Below the pieces are notes generated by a model that made no database searches, had not been told where the DNA came from, and was given only the letters and a program-made list of their open reading frames with translations. Shown here one piece after another: positions 6,548 to 14,962 of a stretch of DNA of 32,110 nt. Position numbers and translations under genes: made by a program. The stretch lies in the NCBI GenBank assembly GCA_947594845.1, contig CANQEI010000016.1, forward strand, positions 1 to 32,110, written 5' to 3'. Every line of letters starts with the position of its first letter. Position 1 is the stretch's first letter. Source of the stretch: an uncultured Clostridia bacterium (GTDB lineage: Bacteria; Bacillota; Clostridia; TANB77; CAG-508).

Positions 6548-7279
6548 ATGAATCGTTTTGAAGAAAGCAAAGAAGTTTATAACAAATTATTTGGTGATTT
6601 ACCAGATGCAAAAAAAGAAATAGATTATGAACTAATGGAAATTTTAAGAAGATTTATATTTGGAGATGTATTTCATAGTAGTAATGAACTAGATATGAAA
6701 GAAAGAGAATTAATTACAGTAACAATTTTGGCAGTATTACAGACATTACCACAATTATCAGCGCATATAAATGCGGCATTAAATGTTGGAGCTAAACCTA
6801 TAGAAGTAAGAGAAACTATTTATCAATTAGCACCATTTATAGGATTCCCAAGAACATTAAATGCAGTAAGTACTATGAATGAAGTTTTTAAATCAAGAGA
6901 AATTAGATTGCCATTAGAAAATACTGGAACAGTAACAGATGAAACAAGATTTGAAAAAGGTTTTGAAATTCAAAATCCAATATATGGAGATGAAATAAAA
7001 GAAAAGTATCCTGATGTACCAGAAATACCAAAATACTTAACTGAATTTGGTTTTGGAGATTTTTATACAAGAAAAGGATTAGATATTAAAACAAGAGAAT
7101 TACTTGTATTAGTTGGATTAACAACCATAAGATCAGATACTCAAATAAAAGCTCATGTTCTTGGAAATATTAAAGTAGGAAATTCAAAAGAAAAATTACT
7201 AGCAGCGATGCTACAATGTTTACCATATATAGGTTTTCCAAATACAATGAACACAATTAATATAATAAAGAGTATTTAA
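6548..7279 (+). CDS. Carboxymuconolactone decarboxylase family protein (two CMD domains)
   Basis: This 243-residue cytoplasmic protein carries two CMD/AhpD-like helical repeats. Repeat one has PQLSAHINAALNVGAKP, then YQLAPFIGFPRTLNAV; repeat two has TQIKAHVLGNIKVGNS, then CLPYIGFPNTMNTI. The CxxC pair of AhpD peroxidase partners is missing, so it belongs to the CMD-type branch, whose members in such operons mostly have no known substrate. It is the first gene behind the double-operator promoter, with AAAGGAG seven bases before ATG 6548. The TetR gene follows after 17 bases. Its neighbours suggest a role in removing a quinone or electrophile. Confidence 0.85.
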   Translation: MNRFEESKEVYNKLFGDLPDAKKEIDYELMEILRRFIFGDVFHSSNELDMKERELITVTILAVLQTLPQLSAHINAALNVGAKPIEVRETIYQLAPFIGFPRTLNAVSTMNEVFKSREIRLPLENTGTVTDETRFEKGFEIQNPIYGDEIKEKYPDVPEIPKYLTEFGFGDFYTRKGLDIKTRELLVLVGLTTIRSDTQIKAHVLGNIKVGNSKEKLLAAMLQCLPYIGFPNTMNTINIIKSI

Positions 7280-7296
7280 AAGAAAAGGAAGAAAAA

Positions 7297-7905
7297 ATGG
7301 AAAGTAAATTAGCAGATGAAAGAAAAGATGAAATTATAAATGCATGTGAAGAATTATATCGTACAAAGAGTTTTAAAGAAATATCACTAAAAGATATAAG
7401 TGAGAAAACAACATTCTCAAGACCTTCAATATATAATTATTTTCAAACAAAAGAAGAAATATTTTTAGCACTTTTTAAAAGAGAATATGAAAGATGGATA
7501 AAAGATTTGGAAGATATATATACTAAAAATGACAAATTGGATAAACAAGAATTTGCCAAACAAGTTGCTTTAAGCATTGAAAAAAGACATCAATTGTTAA
7601 AATTACTTTCAATGAATTTATACGATATGGAAACCAATAGTCGCATGGAACAATTAGTGTACTTTAAGAAAAGTTATGGTGAATCAATAAAATCAGTTAA
7701 AAAGCTTTTAGATAAATTCTTTAAAGATATGAAGGAAGAAGAAAAAGAAAAATTTATTTTTTCATTTTTCCCATTAATGTATGGAATTTACCCATATACT
7801 TGTGTCACTAGAAAACAAAAAGAAGCTATGAAAAATGCAGAAGTTCCATTCAAGTCACTTTCGATTTATGAAATGGCTTATGAAAGTATAATAAAATTAT
7901 TATAG
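7297..7905 (+). CDS. TetR/AcrR family transcriptional regulator
   Basis: The 202-residue protein has an N-terminal TetR helix-turn-helix at about 12-58, including EISLKDISEKTTFSRPSIY followed by NYFQTKEEIF. The remaining helical domain would bind a ligand. It is the second gene of the operon, so the operon is probably autoregulated through the two TGAC-N5-GTCA operators at 6486-6531. AAAGGAAG precedes ATG 7297. A 64-base gap without terminator follows before the flavodoxin gene. The inducer is unknown, but the regulated genes suggest an oxidant or quinone-like compound. Confidence 0.9.
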   Translation: MESKLADERKDEIINACEELYRTKSFKEISLKDISEKTTFSRPSIYNYFQTKEEIFLALFKREYERWIKDLEDIYTKNDKLDKQEFAKQVALSIEKRHQLLKLLSMNLYDMETNSRMEQLVYFKKSYGESIKSVKKLLDKFFKDMKEEEKEKFIFSFFPLMYGIYPYTCVTRKQKEAMKNAEVPFKSLSIYEMAYESIIKLL

Positions 7906-7969
7906 ATTAAAAAAATTATTATCAACAAGATTGTAAATTAGAAAAATATTTAAGAAGGAGGATTTTACT

Positions 7970-8440
7970 ATGAGTAAAATATTAATAACTTATTTTTCAG
8001 CAAGTGGTGTAACAAGAGGTGTTGCACAAAATATTGCAGATAGTATGGGAGCAGATTTATTTGAAATTAAAGCAAAAGTACCATATACATCAGATGACTT
8101 AAATTGGACAAATAAGCAAAGTAGATCAAGTATAGAAATGAATGATAAATCATCAAGACCAGAAATTGAAGGAACAGTAAGTAATTTAGATGAATATGAC
8201 ACTATTTTAATAGGTTTTCCAGTATGGTGGTATACAGCTCCTACTATTATCAATACATTTATTGAAAGTTTAGATTTATCAGGTAAAACTTTAATACCAT
8301 TCTGTACATCAGGTGGAACAGGAATAAGTGGATGTGAAAGAGATTTAAGAAATGAATACCCACAATATAATTGGAAAGAAGGAAAAAGATTAACTGGACA
8401 CGAATCAAAAGCAGATATTGAAAATTGGATTGGAGGCTAA
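7970..8440 (+). CDS. Flavodoxin (soluble)
   Basis: This 156-residue protein is a short flavodoxin of the flavodoxin_4 type. The FMN phosphate loop is YFSASGVTRGVAQNIA (residues 8-23), the central strand IGFPVWWYTAPT holds the aromatic flavin contact, and IPFCTSGGTGISG forms a later flavin loop. It would carry one or two electrons at low potential, likely for the nitroreductase or aldo/keto reductase downstream. AAGGAGG sits about eight bases before ATG 7970. The next gene, a membrane-anchored paralogue, begins one base after its stop. Confidence 0.9.
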   Translation: MSKILITYFSASGVTRGVAQNIADSMGADLFEIKAKVPYTSDDLNWTNKQSRSSIEMNDKSSRPEIEGTVSNLDEYDTILIGFPVWWYTAPTIINTFIESLDLSGKTLIPFCTSGGTGISGCERDLRNEYPQYNWKEGKRLTGHESKADIENWIGG

Positions 8441-8441
8441 A

Positions 8442-9092
8442 ATGAAAACTAGAAATATTATAATTTTAATAATTGCATTTATTGTAATTGCAGCAGGTGT
8501 TGGTATTTGGTTAATTAGTTCTAATAAATCTAATGAATCAAACAATACTAATAATACAAATAAAAATGAAGAAGAAAATAAAACTGATGAAAATAACATA
8601 GAAGATAAAGAAACTTCTGATAATAAAGATATAGCAGTTATTTATTTTTCAGCAACAGGAACTACAGAAAAAGTTGCAGGATATATTAAAAATGCAACTG
8701 ATGCAGATTTAATTGAAATTGAACCAAAAGAAGAATATACTGACAATGATTTAAACTATAGCAATGATGAGAGTAGAGCAACAAAGGAGCAAAATGATCC
8801 TTCAGCTAGACCAGAAATATCAAATAATATTGATACAGACTCTTATGATGTAATATTTTTAGGTTATCCAATTTGGTGGGGAACTTCACCAAAAATAATT
8901 TTAACTTTCTTAGATAATCATAATTTAGATGGCAAAACAGTAATTCCTTTCTGTACATCAGGAAGCTCTGGAATAGACTCAAGTGTAAATTACTTTAAAA
9001 ACAATTATAAAAATATTAATTGGATAGAAGGAAAAAGACTTACTACATCAGAAAGTGAAGTTACAAATTGGGTTAATAGCTTAAATTATTAA
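8442..9092 (+). CDS. Membrane-anchored flavodoxin paralogue
   Basis: From ATG 8442 the protein has 216 residues: an N-terminal hydrophobic helix (5-25, IIILIIAFIVIAAGVGIW), a low-complexity Asn/Glu/Thr linker (26-62), then a flavodoxin domain with YFSATGTTEKVAG (68-80), LGYPIWWGTSP and IPFCTSGSSGID. It closely resembles the flavodoxin just upstream, so the pair probably arose by tandem duplication. The helix lacks a lipobox Cys and acts as a signal anchor, putting the flavodoxin on the outer face of the membrane. TTGGAGG (8429-8435) supports ATG 8442 over an upstream frame extension. It may pass electrons across the envelope or act on extracytoplasmic substrates. Confidence 0.87.
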   Translation: MKTRNIIILIIAFIVIAAGVGIWLISSNKSNESNNTNNTNKNEEENKTDENNIEDKETSDNKDIAVIYFSATGTTEKVAGYIKNATDADLIEIEPKEEYTDNDLNYSNDESRATKEQNDPSARPEISNNIDTDSYDVIFLGYPIWWGTSPKIILTFLDNHNLDGKTVIPFCTSGSSGIDSSVNYFKNNYKNINWIEGKRLTTSESEVTNWVNSLNY

Positions 9093-9111
9093 TATTAAAA
9101 TGGAGGGAAAA

Positions 9112-9618
9112 ATGGATTTTGAAAAAGTTATTAGAGAAAGATTTTCAGTTAGAAAATTTAAAAATGATTTGATTAGTGATGAACTAATCAATAAAATATT
9201 AGAGGCAGGAAATCTAGCGCCTACAGCAAAAAATAATCAACCACAAAAAATATATGTAGTTAAATCAAAAGAAGGATTAGAAAAAATAGACAAAGCCAGT
9301 CCATGTAGATATAATGCACCAGTTTGTATAATTGTAGCAAGCGATAAAAATATTACATGGTCAAAAGATAATTATTCAACTTATGAAATGGATGCATGCA
9401 TAGTTGCTACTCATATGATGTTAGAAGCTACAAATATAGGGGTAGATAATATATGGATAGAAATGTTTGATAAAAATATTTTAAAACAAGAATTTAATTT
9501 AGAGTCAAATATTGAGCCAATATGCCTTATCCCATTAGGATATAAAGCTGATGACTGCCAACCTTCACCTATGCATAATGTTAGAAAGAATTTATCAGAA
9601 ATTGTTGAATATAAATAA
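9112..9618 (+). CDS. Nitroreductase family protein
   Basis: From ATG 9112 this is a 168-residue FMN-dependent nitroreductase. It has the N-terminal RERFSVRKF FMN-binding motif, LEAGNLAPTAKNNQP, a central STYEMDACIVATHMMLEA helix and LIPLGYKA near the C terminus, at the family's compact length. Members reduce nitroaromatics, quinones or flavins with NAD(P)H. GGAGG at 9102-9106 supports ATG 9112 rather than ATG 9100, which lies inside the ribosome site. It follows the anchored flavodoxin by 19 bases in the same operon. Confidence 0.9.
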   Translation: MDFEKVIRERFSVRKFKNDLISDELINKILEAGNLAPTAKNNQPQKIYVVKSKEGLEKIDKASPCRYNAPVCIIVASDKNITWSKDNYSTYEMDACIVATHMMLEATNIGVDNIWIEMFDKNILKQEFNLESNIEPICLIPLGYKADDCQPSPMHNVRKNLSEIVEYK

Positions 9619-9639
9619 TAAGAAAGGAATGAATGTATT

Positions 9640-10071
9640 ATGGAAAAAGATAAAAATGTTACAGAAACTCATGGAGGAGCATTTGGAATGGGAGAGCCAA
9701 ATGTAAATTTTGCAAAATATTTTATAGGAAATTCATATTTAAAGCAACTTGCTAAAACAGAAAATGGAATAGGATTTGCAAATGTAACTTTTGAACCTAG
9801 ATGCAGAAATAATTGGCATATACATAAGGCTACAAAAGGTGGTGGTCAAGTTTTAATTTGCATTGAAGGAGAAGGTTGGTATCAAGAAGAAGGAAAACCA
9901 GCGCAAAGTTTAAAAGAAGGAGATATTGTTGTAATTCCTGCTAATGTAAAGCATTGGCATGGAGCAAAAGCAAATTCGTGGTTTAGTCATATAGCAGTAG
10001 AAATTCCTGGGGAAAATGCTTCTAATGAATGGCTTGAACCTGTTACAGATGAAGAATATGATAAAATATAA
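9640..10071 (+). CDS. Cupin domain protein
   Basis: This 143-residue single-domain cupin has metal ligands NWHIH (H60, H62), Q70 and KHWHG (H105, H107), with the GEGW and EGDIVVIP strands between. Proteins of this type often accompany CMD-family proteins in redox operons, and the pairing here with the CMD protein at 6548 fits. The bound metal and any catalytic role are unknown. AAAGGAATG precedes the start by about 13 bases. A 106-base gap without terminator separates it from the aldo/keto reductase. Confidence 0.88.
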   Translation: MEKDKNVTETHGGAFGMGEPNVNFAKYFIGNSYLKQLAKTENGIGFANVTFEPRCRNNWHIHKATKGGGQVLICIEGEGWYQEEGKPAQSLKEGDIVVIPANVKHWHGAKANSWFSHIAVEIPGENASNEWLEPVTDEEYDKI

Positions 10072-10177
10072 ATTTTCACTTTGTTATTCAAAAGTATGAA
10101 TTAATAAATGAAGATTCAATAATGGAAACTTATAATAAGAAACAAAAATAAATAGAGAAAGGAAATACGGTAACCAA

Positions 10178-11275
10178 ATGAAAAAATTAGGATTTGGACT
10201 AATGAGACTACCAAAAATTGGAGAAGATATTGATATAGAACAAACTAAAAAGATGGTAGACATGTTCATGGAAGCGGGATTTACATACTTTGATACAGCT
10301 TGGGCTTATGCAGGTAGTGAAGATGCTATAAGACAGGCATTAGTTGAAAGATACCCAAGAGAAAGTTTTAAACTAGCTACCAAAAATGCAGCTTGGATTA
10401 ATTGTAAAACTAGAGAAGACGCAATAGCACAATTTGAAACATCTTTAAAGCAAACAGATGCAGGTTATTTTGACTACTATTTATTACATAATTTAGGAGA
10501 ACAAAGAACTAAAGTATTTGAAGATTTTGATATGTGGACATGGGCTAAAGAAATGAAGTCTCAAGGAAAAATAAAACATTTAGGATTTTCATTCCATTCT
10601 ACACCTGAAGAATTAGAGGAAATTCTAAAGAGACATCCAGAAGCTGAGTTCGTTCAATTGCAAATAAACTATGCAGATTGGGAAAATAATGCAATTCAAT
10701 CTAGAAGATGTTATGAAGTAGCTAGAAAATATGAAAAACCAATTATAGTAATGGAACCTGTAAAGGGAGGTATGCTTTCTAATCCACCAGAATCAGTAGG
10801 GAAAGTGTTAAAGAATGCAAATCCAAATGCATCAATGGCATCATGGGCAATTAAATTTGCAGCAGATTTAGATGGAGTAATGGTAGTTTTATCAGGAATG
10901 AGTAATATTGAGCAAATGCAAGATAATATTGCATATATGAAAGATTTTCAAAAATTAAATGAAGAAGAGAGAAAAGTTATAAATATGGCACAAGAAGAAT
11001 TAAAGAAAATTCCTTTAATACCATGCACTACATGTAACTATTGTGCAAAAGTTTGCCCTAAAAATATTGGAATTTCAGGATCATTTACAGCAATGAATTT
11101 ATTAACACTTTATAATGATATGGATTTTGCTAAACACCAAGAAGAATGGTTAGTAGGAGGACATGGAAAGAAAAAAGCTTCAGAATGCATTAAATGTGGA
11201 GCATGTGAAGGAGTTTGCCCACAACATATAAAAATTAGAGAAGAACTTGAAAAAGTTACAAATAAAATTCAATAA
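10178..11275 (+). CDS. Aldo/keto reductase with C-terminal 2x[4Fe-4S] ferredoxin domain
   Basis: This 365-residue enzyme combines an aldo/keto reductase barrel (about 1-265) and a ferredoxin tail. The barrel shows FDTAWAYAG (catalytic Asp and Tyr), LATKNA (Lys) and YYLLHNL (His). The tail has C283-x2-C286-x2-C289-x3-C293 and C337-x2-C340-x2-C343-x3-C347, two complete 4Fe-4S motifs. Such proteins are common in anaerobes, and electrons may come from the flavodoxins rather than NADPH. The substrate is unknown. AAAGGAAAT lies about 14 bases before ATG 10178. It is the last gene before the terminator at 11384. Confidence 0.92.
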   Translation: MKKLGFGLMRLPKIGEDIDIEQTKKMVDMFMEAGFTYFDTAWAYAGSEDAIRQALVERYPRESFKLATKNAAWINCKTREDAIAQFETSLKQTDAGYFDYYLLHNLGEQRTKVFEDFDMWTWAKEMKSQGKIKHLGFSFHSTPEELEEILKRHPEAEFVQLQINYADWENNAIQSRRCYEVARKYEKPIIVMEPVKGGMLSNPPESVGKVLKNANPNASMASWAIKFAADLDGVMVVLSGMSNIEQMQDNIAYMKDFQKLNEEERKVINMAQEELKKIPLIPCTTCNYCAKVCPKNIGISGSFTAMNLLTLYNDMDFAKHQEEWLVGGHGKKKASECIKCGACEGVCPQHIKIREELEKVTNKIQ

Positions 11276-11383
11276 AAACTAGGGAGTTATTTTAAAATTA
11301 TAGAGAAAGTAGAAAGTGAAAAAATCGTTTAATTCAGGATTTAAATGTGTCCAATGGAAAATAAATATAAACGACTAAAAAAG

Positions 11384-11428
11384 AATTCTAGAAAGCTTAA
11401 TATATATAAGCAATCTAGAATTTTTTTT
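11384..11428 (+). terminator. Hairpin terminator, copy 2 of a dispersed pair
   Basis: The arms AATTCTAGA and TCTAGAATT enclose an inner AAGCTTA...TAAGC stem and are followed by a T run. It ends the redox operon. The core is almost identical to the hairpin at 4226-4270. Confidence 0.88.
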
Positions 11429-11540
11429 AATAATAATTTTATATTATGTACAATTCGTATTTACTAATTTTTATGCTTGTTAAATACAATCTTATTTGAT
11501 AAAATTATTTATAATTAAAACTTTATACTAAGGAGAAAAA

Positions 11541-12653
11541 ATGGAAACAAAAGAACTAGTAAAAAGTGAAGTGGAAAATTACGCAAAATTTGATTTAATA
11601 AGGTATGCCCAAGTTTGGGAAGATGCTGAGATTTTAATTAAAGCTTTACAAATTAAAGAAGATGATAATATTTTATCTATTGCTTCTGCTGGAGAGAATG
11701 CCTTAAGTATGCTAATTCAAAATCCAAATAAAATATATGCAATAGACCTAAATTTAAATCAAATGGCATGTACAGAATTAAAAAAAGTAGCTTACAAATT
11801 TTTAGAATATGACGAATGTATGAAGTTAATAGGTGTTTTTGATTGTGATAATAGATTAGAGTTATTTGAAAAAATAGAAGATAATTTAAGTGATAATACA
11901 AAAAGATATTTTTTAGAAAATAAAAACATTTTAGAAAATGGACTTATAAATTCTGGTAAATTTGAAAAATATTTCAATATATTTCGTAAAAAAATATTAC
12001 CTTTAATACATGGTAAAAAGGTAACACAAGAATTACTGAAGAAAAAAAGCAAAAAAGAAAGAATAGAATTTTATGATAAAAAATGGAACAATTTAAGATG
12101 GCAACTATTATTTAGAATCTTCTTTTCAAGAACTGTAATGGGGAAAATAGGAAGAGATAAAGCTTTTTTTAGATATGTAAACGTAAATGTTTCAGAGCAT
12201 ATTCTAGAAAGAACAAAATTTGCAATAACCCAATTGGACACATCTGTAAATCCCTATTTACATTATATTATAAATGGTAAATATGACAAAGTATTGCCAT
12301 TAGCATATAGAAAAGAAAATTTTGAAAAAATTAAAGAAAATATAGACAAATTAATTTTACTTTCTGAGTCGGTAGAAACATTTTTAGAAAGAGAAGATGT
12401 TGATTATATTAGTAAGTATAATTTAAGTGATATTTTTGAATATATGGATGATAGCCAGATGTGCAAAATATTTGAAAAAATACTTACCAAATCTCCAGAA
12501 GGTAGCAGAGTAGCTTATTGGAACATGCTGGCTGACAAAAGAGCTTCAAAATACTTTGAGAAATTAGAATATAAAGAAAAAGAATCATTAAATTTACTAA
12601 AACAAGATAAAGCTTTCTTTTATAGCAACTTTATCATAGAGGAGATAAAATAA
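11541..12653 (+). CDS. BtaA-like (DUF3419) S-adenosylmethionine 3-amino-3-carboxypropyl transferase
   Basis: The 370-residue protein matches DUF3419/BtaA: RYAQVWEDAEI (21-31), then a SAM-fold LSIASAGENALSML (45-58) and IYAIDLNLNQ (65-74). In Rhodobacter, BtaA transfers the aminocarboxypropyl group of SAM to diacylglycerol, the first step of betaine-lipid synthesis. No BtaB N-methyltransferase is seen in this operon, so the product may be an unmethylated homoserine-ether lipid or something else; the acceptor is unproven. It is the first gene of a nine-gene operon. AAGGAG lies before ATG 11541. Its stop overlaps the next start (TAATG), so the two are translationally coupled. Confidence 0.78.
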   Translation: METKELVKSEVENYAKFDLIRYAQVWEDAEILIKALQIKEDDNILSIASAGENALSMLIQNPNKIYAIDLNLNQMACTELKKVAYKFLEYDECMKLIGVFDCDNRLELFEKIEDNLSDNTKRYFLENKNILENGLINSGKFEKYFNIFRKKILPLIHGKKVTQELLKKKSKKERIEFYDKKWNNLRWQLLFRIFFSRTVMGKIGRDKAFFRYVNVNVSEHILERTKFAITQLDTSVNPYLHYIINGKYDKVLPLAYRKENFEKIKENIDKLILLSESVETFLEREDVDYISKYNLSDIFEYMDDSQMCKIFEKILTKSPEGSRVAYWNMLADKRASKYFEKLEYKEKESLNLLKQDKAFFYSNFIIEEIK

Positions 12654-13999
12654 TGATTATCGAATGGAAGAGTATATGTTTTATATTAGCAGTATTACTT
12701 GTAGCATTAGTGATGATAAAAATAATTGAAATAAAGAAAAAATTAAATGGAGAAATCAAAAGAAAGTTATTTCATGTAACAATGGGACTTACAATGCTTA
12801 TATTGCCATATATATTTACATCAGTTGCATCTGTAGGATTATTAGGAATTATTGCTTTATTTGTATTATATCTACTAAAAAATGTTAAAGCTTTAAAAAA
12901 AGTTGGATCTGTAATATATGATGTAGAAAGAGAATCAGTAGGAGAAATATTTTTTGTCATATCAGTATTTCTAATATTTTGTTTGTCAAAAGGAAATAAA
13001 ATATTATTTAGCATACCAATATTAATATTAACATTTGCAGATAGTACAGCGGCATTAATAGGTAAAAATTATGCTAAAAAGAATTTGGCACAGTCCAATG
13101 AAGATGCAAAAAGTTTAGAGGGAAGTTTCATGTTTTTTATGGTTGCTTTCATGTCAACGCTTGTACCAATTCTTTTATTTACACAAATAGGTAGAGAAGA
13201 AACACTAATAATTTCAACAATAATAGGATTTAATATTGCATTAATAGAAATGATTTCTCACACAGGCAATGATAATTTATTAATTCCACTAACAACTTAT
13301 GCATTTCTTGTTACACACATTAATTTAGATGTTCAATCATTAAGAATTAATTTATTAATACTAGGGATAATATTTATTTTAGTAACAATTGCTAATAGGG
13401 TAAAAGCATGGAGTAAAATTGCTTTAGTAGAAGCTATTGTTGTTGGGTATTTAACAATAACTTTATATGGTATATACGCATTAATACCACCATTAATGTT
13501 ATTCTTAACTGTTATGAGACTTCCAAAAATGAAAGAAAATGAAAAGCATAATTTATATGATGCCAGAATAATTGAAACAAATATTATAATCGGTACTGCA
13601 ATATGTGGAATAGTTGCTATTACAGGACTAAAAAAAGAATTCTTTTTAATATATGCAACATGTTATGCTATGCACCTTGTAGTTAATACATTTGTAAGAC
13701 TAAAATATTATTTTAAATTAGATATAATAGATAATATTTTAATTTCTATTTGCAAAGGAATGGGATTAGTATTTATACCAAGTTTAATTATTCAAAAATT
13801 TGTATTTGATGGTTTTGTAAATATACCAACATTTGTAGCAATGATAGTTGCAATAATATTAAGCGCAATTATAATTGCACTTAAAAAGAAAAATGTAAGA
13901 AGTGAAGAAATAACTATAAATAATGGATATATGCATATGAAAATAGTACTTTCATTAGTATTAATGATAAGTGCAGTACAATATTTACAATTAATTTAG
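12653..13999 (+). CDS. Multi-pass membrane protein, dolichol-kinase/CDP-DAG-synthase-like
   Basis: This 448-residue protein is almost entirely hydrophobic helices. The first 220 residues resemble CTP-dependent polyprenol/diacylglycerol kinases and phosphatidate cytidylyltransferases: EIKRKLFHVTMGLTMLI near residue 32, then FADSTAALIGKNYAKK and SLEGSFMFFMVAF, the cytidine-nucleotide segment. The second half (about 225-448) is a further run of membrane helices without a family I recognise, so the protein is longer than single-domain kinases. A CTP-dependent lipid or polyprenol kinase, or a nucleotidyltransferase, is the likely activity. It starts on the stop of the BtaA-like gene, with GAGGAG upstream, which ties the two functions together. 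Confidence 0.68.
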   Translation: MIIEWKSICFILAVLLVALVMIKIIEIKKKLNGEIKRKLFHVTMGLTMLILPYIFTSVASVGLLGIIALFVLYLLKNVKALKKVGSVIYDVERESVGEIFFVISVFLIFCLSKGNKILFSIPILILTFADSTAALIGKNYAKKNLAQSNEDAKSLEGSFMFFMVAFMSTLVPILLFTQIGREETLIISTIIGFNIALIEMISHTGNDNLLIPLTTYAFLVTHINLDVQSLRINLLILGIIFILVTIANRVKAWSKIALVEAIVVGYLTITLYGIYALIPPLMLFLTVMRLPKMKENEKHNLYDARIIETNIIIGTAICGIVAITGLKKEFFLIYATCYAMHLVVNTFVRLKYYFKLDIIDNILISICKGMGLVFIPSLIIQKFVFDGFVNIPTFVAMIVAIILSAIIIALKKKNVRSEEITINNGYMHMKIVLSLVLMISAVQYLQLI

Positions 14000-14008
14000 G
14001 AGATATAT

Positions 14009-14926
14009 ATGGAATTTAAATTAATAGAACAAGGAAAAAATATAAAAGTGGTTTTATCAAATGGAAAAGCAGAAGCTGTATGCTATTTTGAAAATACTCC
14101 AAAAGTTAACAATAAAAATATTGGTTGCATAGGAGAATTTAGTTGTGAAGATAAACAATCAGGAATTAAATTATTAAAAAAATGCGAAGAAATATTAAAA
14201 GAAAAAAAAGTAGAGCAAATAATTGCACCAATGAATGGCAATACATGGAAAAAATATAGAACATTGAAATATACAAACGGTGATGATCAATTTTTATTAG
14301 AAAATGTAAATCCAATAGAGCATAACGAAATATTAATGGAAGCAGGATACAAAGAACTATATACATATACATCAACCAAAGGATTAATAGAGAATGCCTA
14401 TAATTCTGAAATTCTAGACATCGCCGAAGAGAAAATAAAAAAAGAGAATATTACTATACGAAATTTTAACAAAGAAAATTATATGGAAGATTTAAAAAAG
14501 ATATATAATGTTTCTAAAATGAGTTTTAGTAGAAATCCTTTTTATACTCAAATTGAAGAAGATGAATTTTTAGAACAGTATTTGCCATATATTAATATGA
14601 TTGATGAACAATTAATCTTAATTGCAGAAAAAGAAGGAAAAGAAATTGGATTTGTTTTTTGTATACCAAATTTCAATGAATTAAAAGAAGGAAAAGAATT
14701 AAAAACTCTTATTTTAAAAACTGTAGCTGTGCTTCCAGAGTATGAACACTTAGCTATAGGGAATATACTTTTAAGAAAAATTTCAGAAATAGCCAAAAGA
14801 AAGAATTTTAAAGAATGGATATTCGCTTTTATGTATAGTGATAATACATCTCAAAAAATGGCCCAAAGAAATAATACAGAAGTTATCAGAGAATATGCAA
14901 TATATGGTAAAGAAATAAAAGATTAG
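14009..14926 (+). CDS. GNAT-like N-acyl/acetyltransferase, double domain
   Basis: The 305-residue soluble protein looks like two GNAT folds. The N-terminal half (1-145) has IGCIGEFSCEDKQSGIKLL and VEQIIAPMNGNTWKKYR. The C-terminal half (150-305) has EQLILIAEKEGKEIGFVF and LKTVAVLPEYEHLAIGNIL, an acetyl-CoA-binding motif A, then SDNTSQKMAQRNN. The first half probably lacks a working CoA site. The acceptor could be the free amine that a BtaA-like enzyme leaves on its lipid product; this is inference. It starts nine bases after the preceding gene, with AGGAG upstream. Confidence 0.7.
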   Translation: MEFKLIEQGKNIKVVLSNGKAEAVCYFENTPKVNNKNIGCIGEFSCEDKQSGIKLLKKCEEILKEKKVEQIIAPMNGNTWKKYRTLKYTNGDDQFLLENVNPIEHNEILMEAGYKELYTYTSTKGLIENAYNSEILDIAEEKIKKENITIRNFNKENYMEDLKKIYNVSKMSFSRNPFYTQIEEDEFLEQYLPYINMIDEQLILIAEKEGKEIGFVFCIPNFNELKEGKELKTLILKTVAVLPEYEHLAIGNILLRKISEIAKRKNFKEWIFAFMYSDNTSQKMAQRNNTEVIREYAIYGKEIKD

Positions 14927-14962
14927 AAATAGAATTTTTGACTGAGAAAGGAATGAAATAAA

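Noticed and set aside
11460..11520. Clear promoter for the lipid-like operon
   Set aside because: TATAAT at 11510-11515 is present, but no -35 element lies at the right distance, so the promoter is not listed as a feature.
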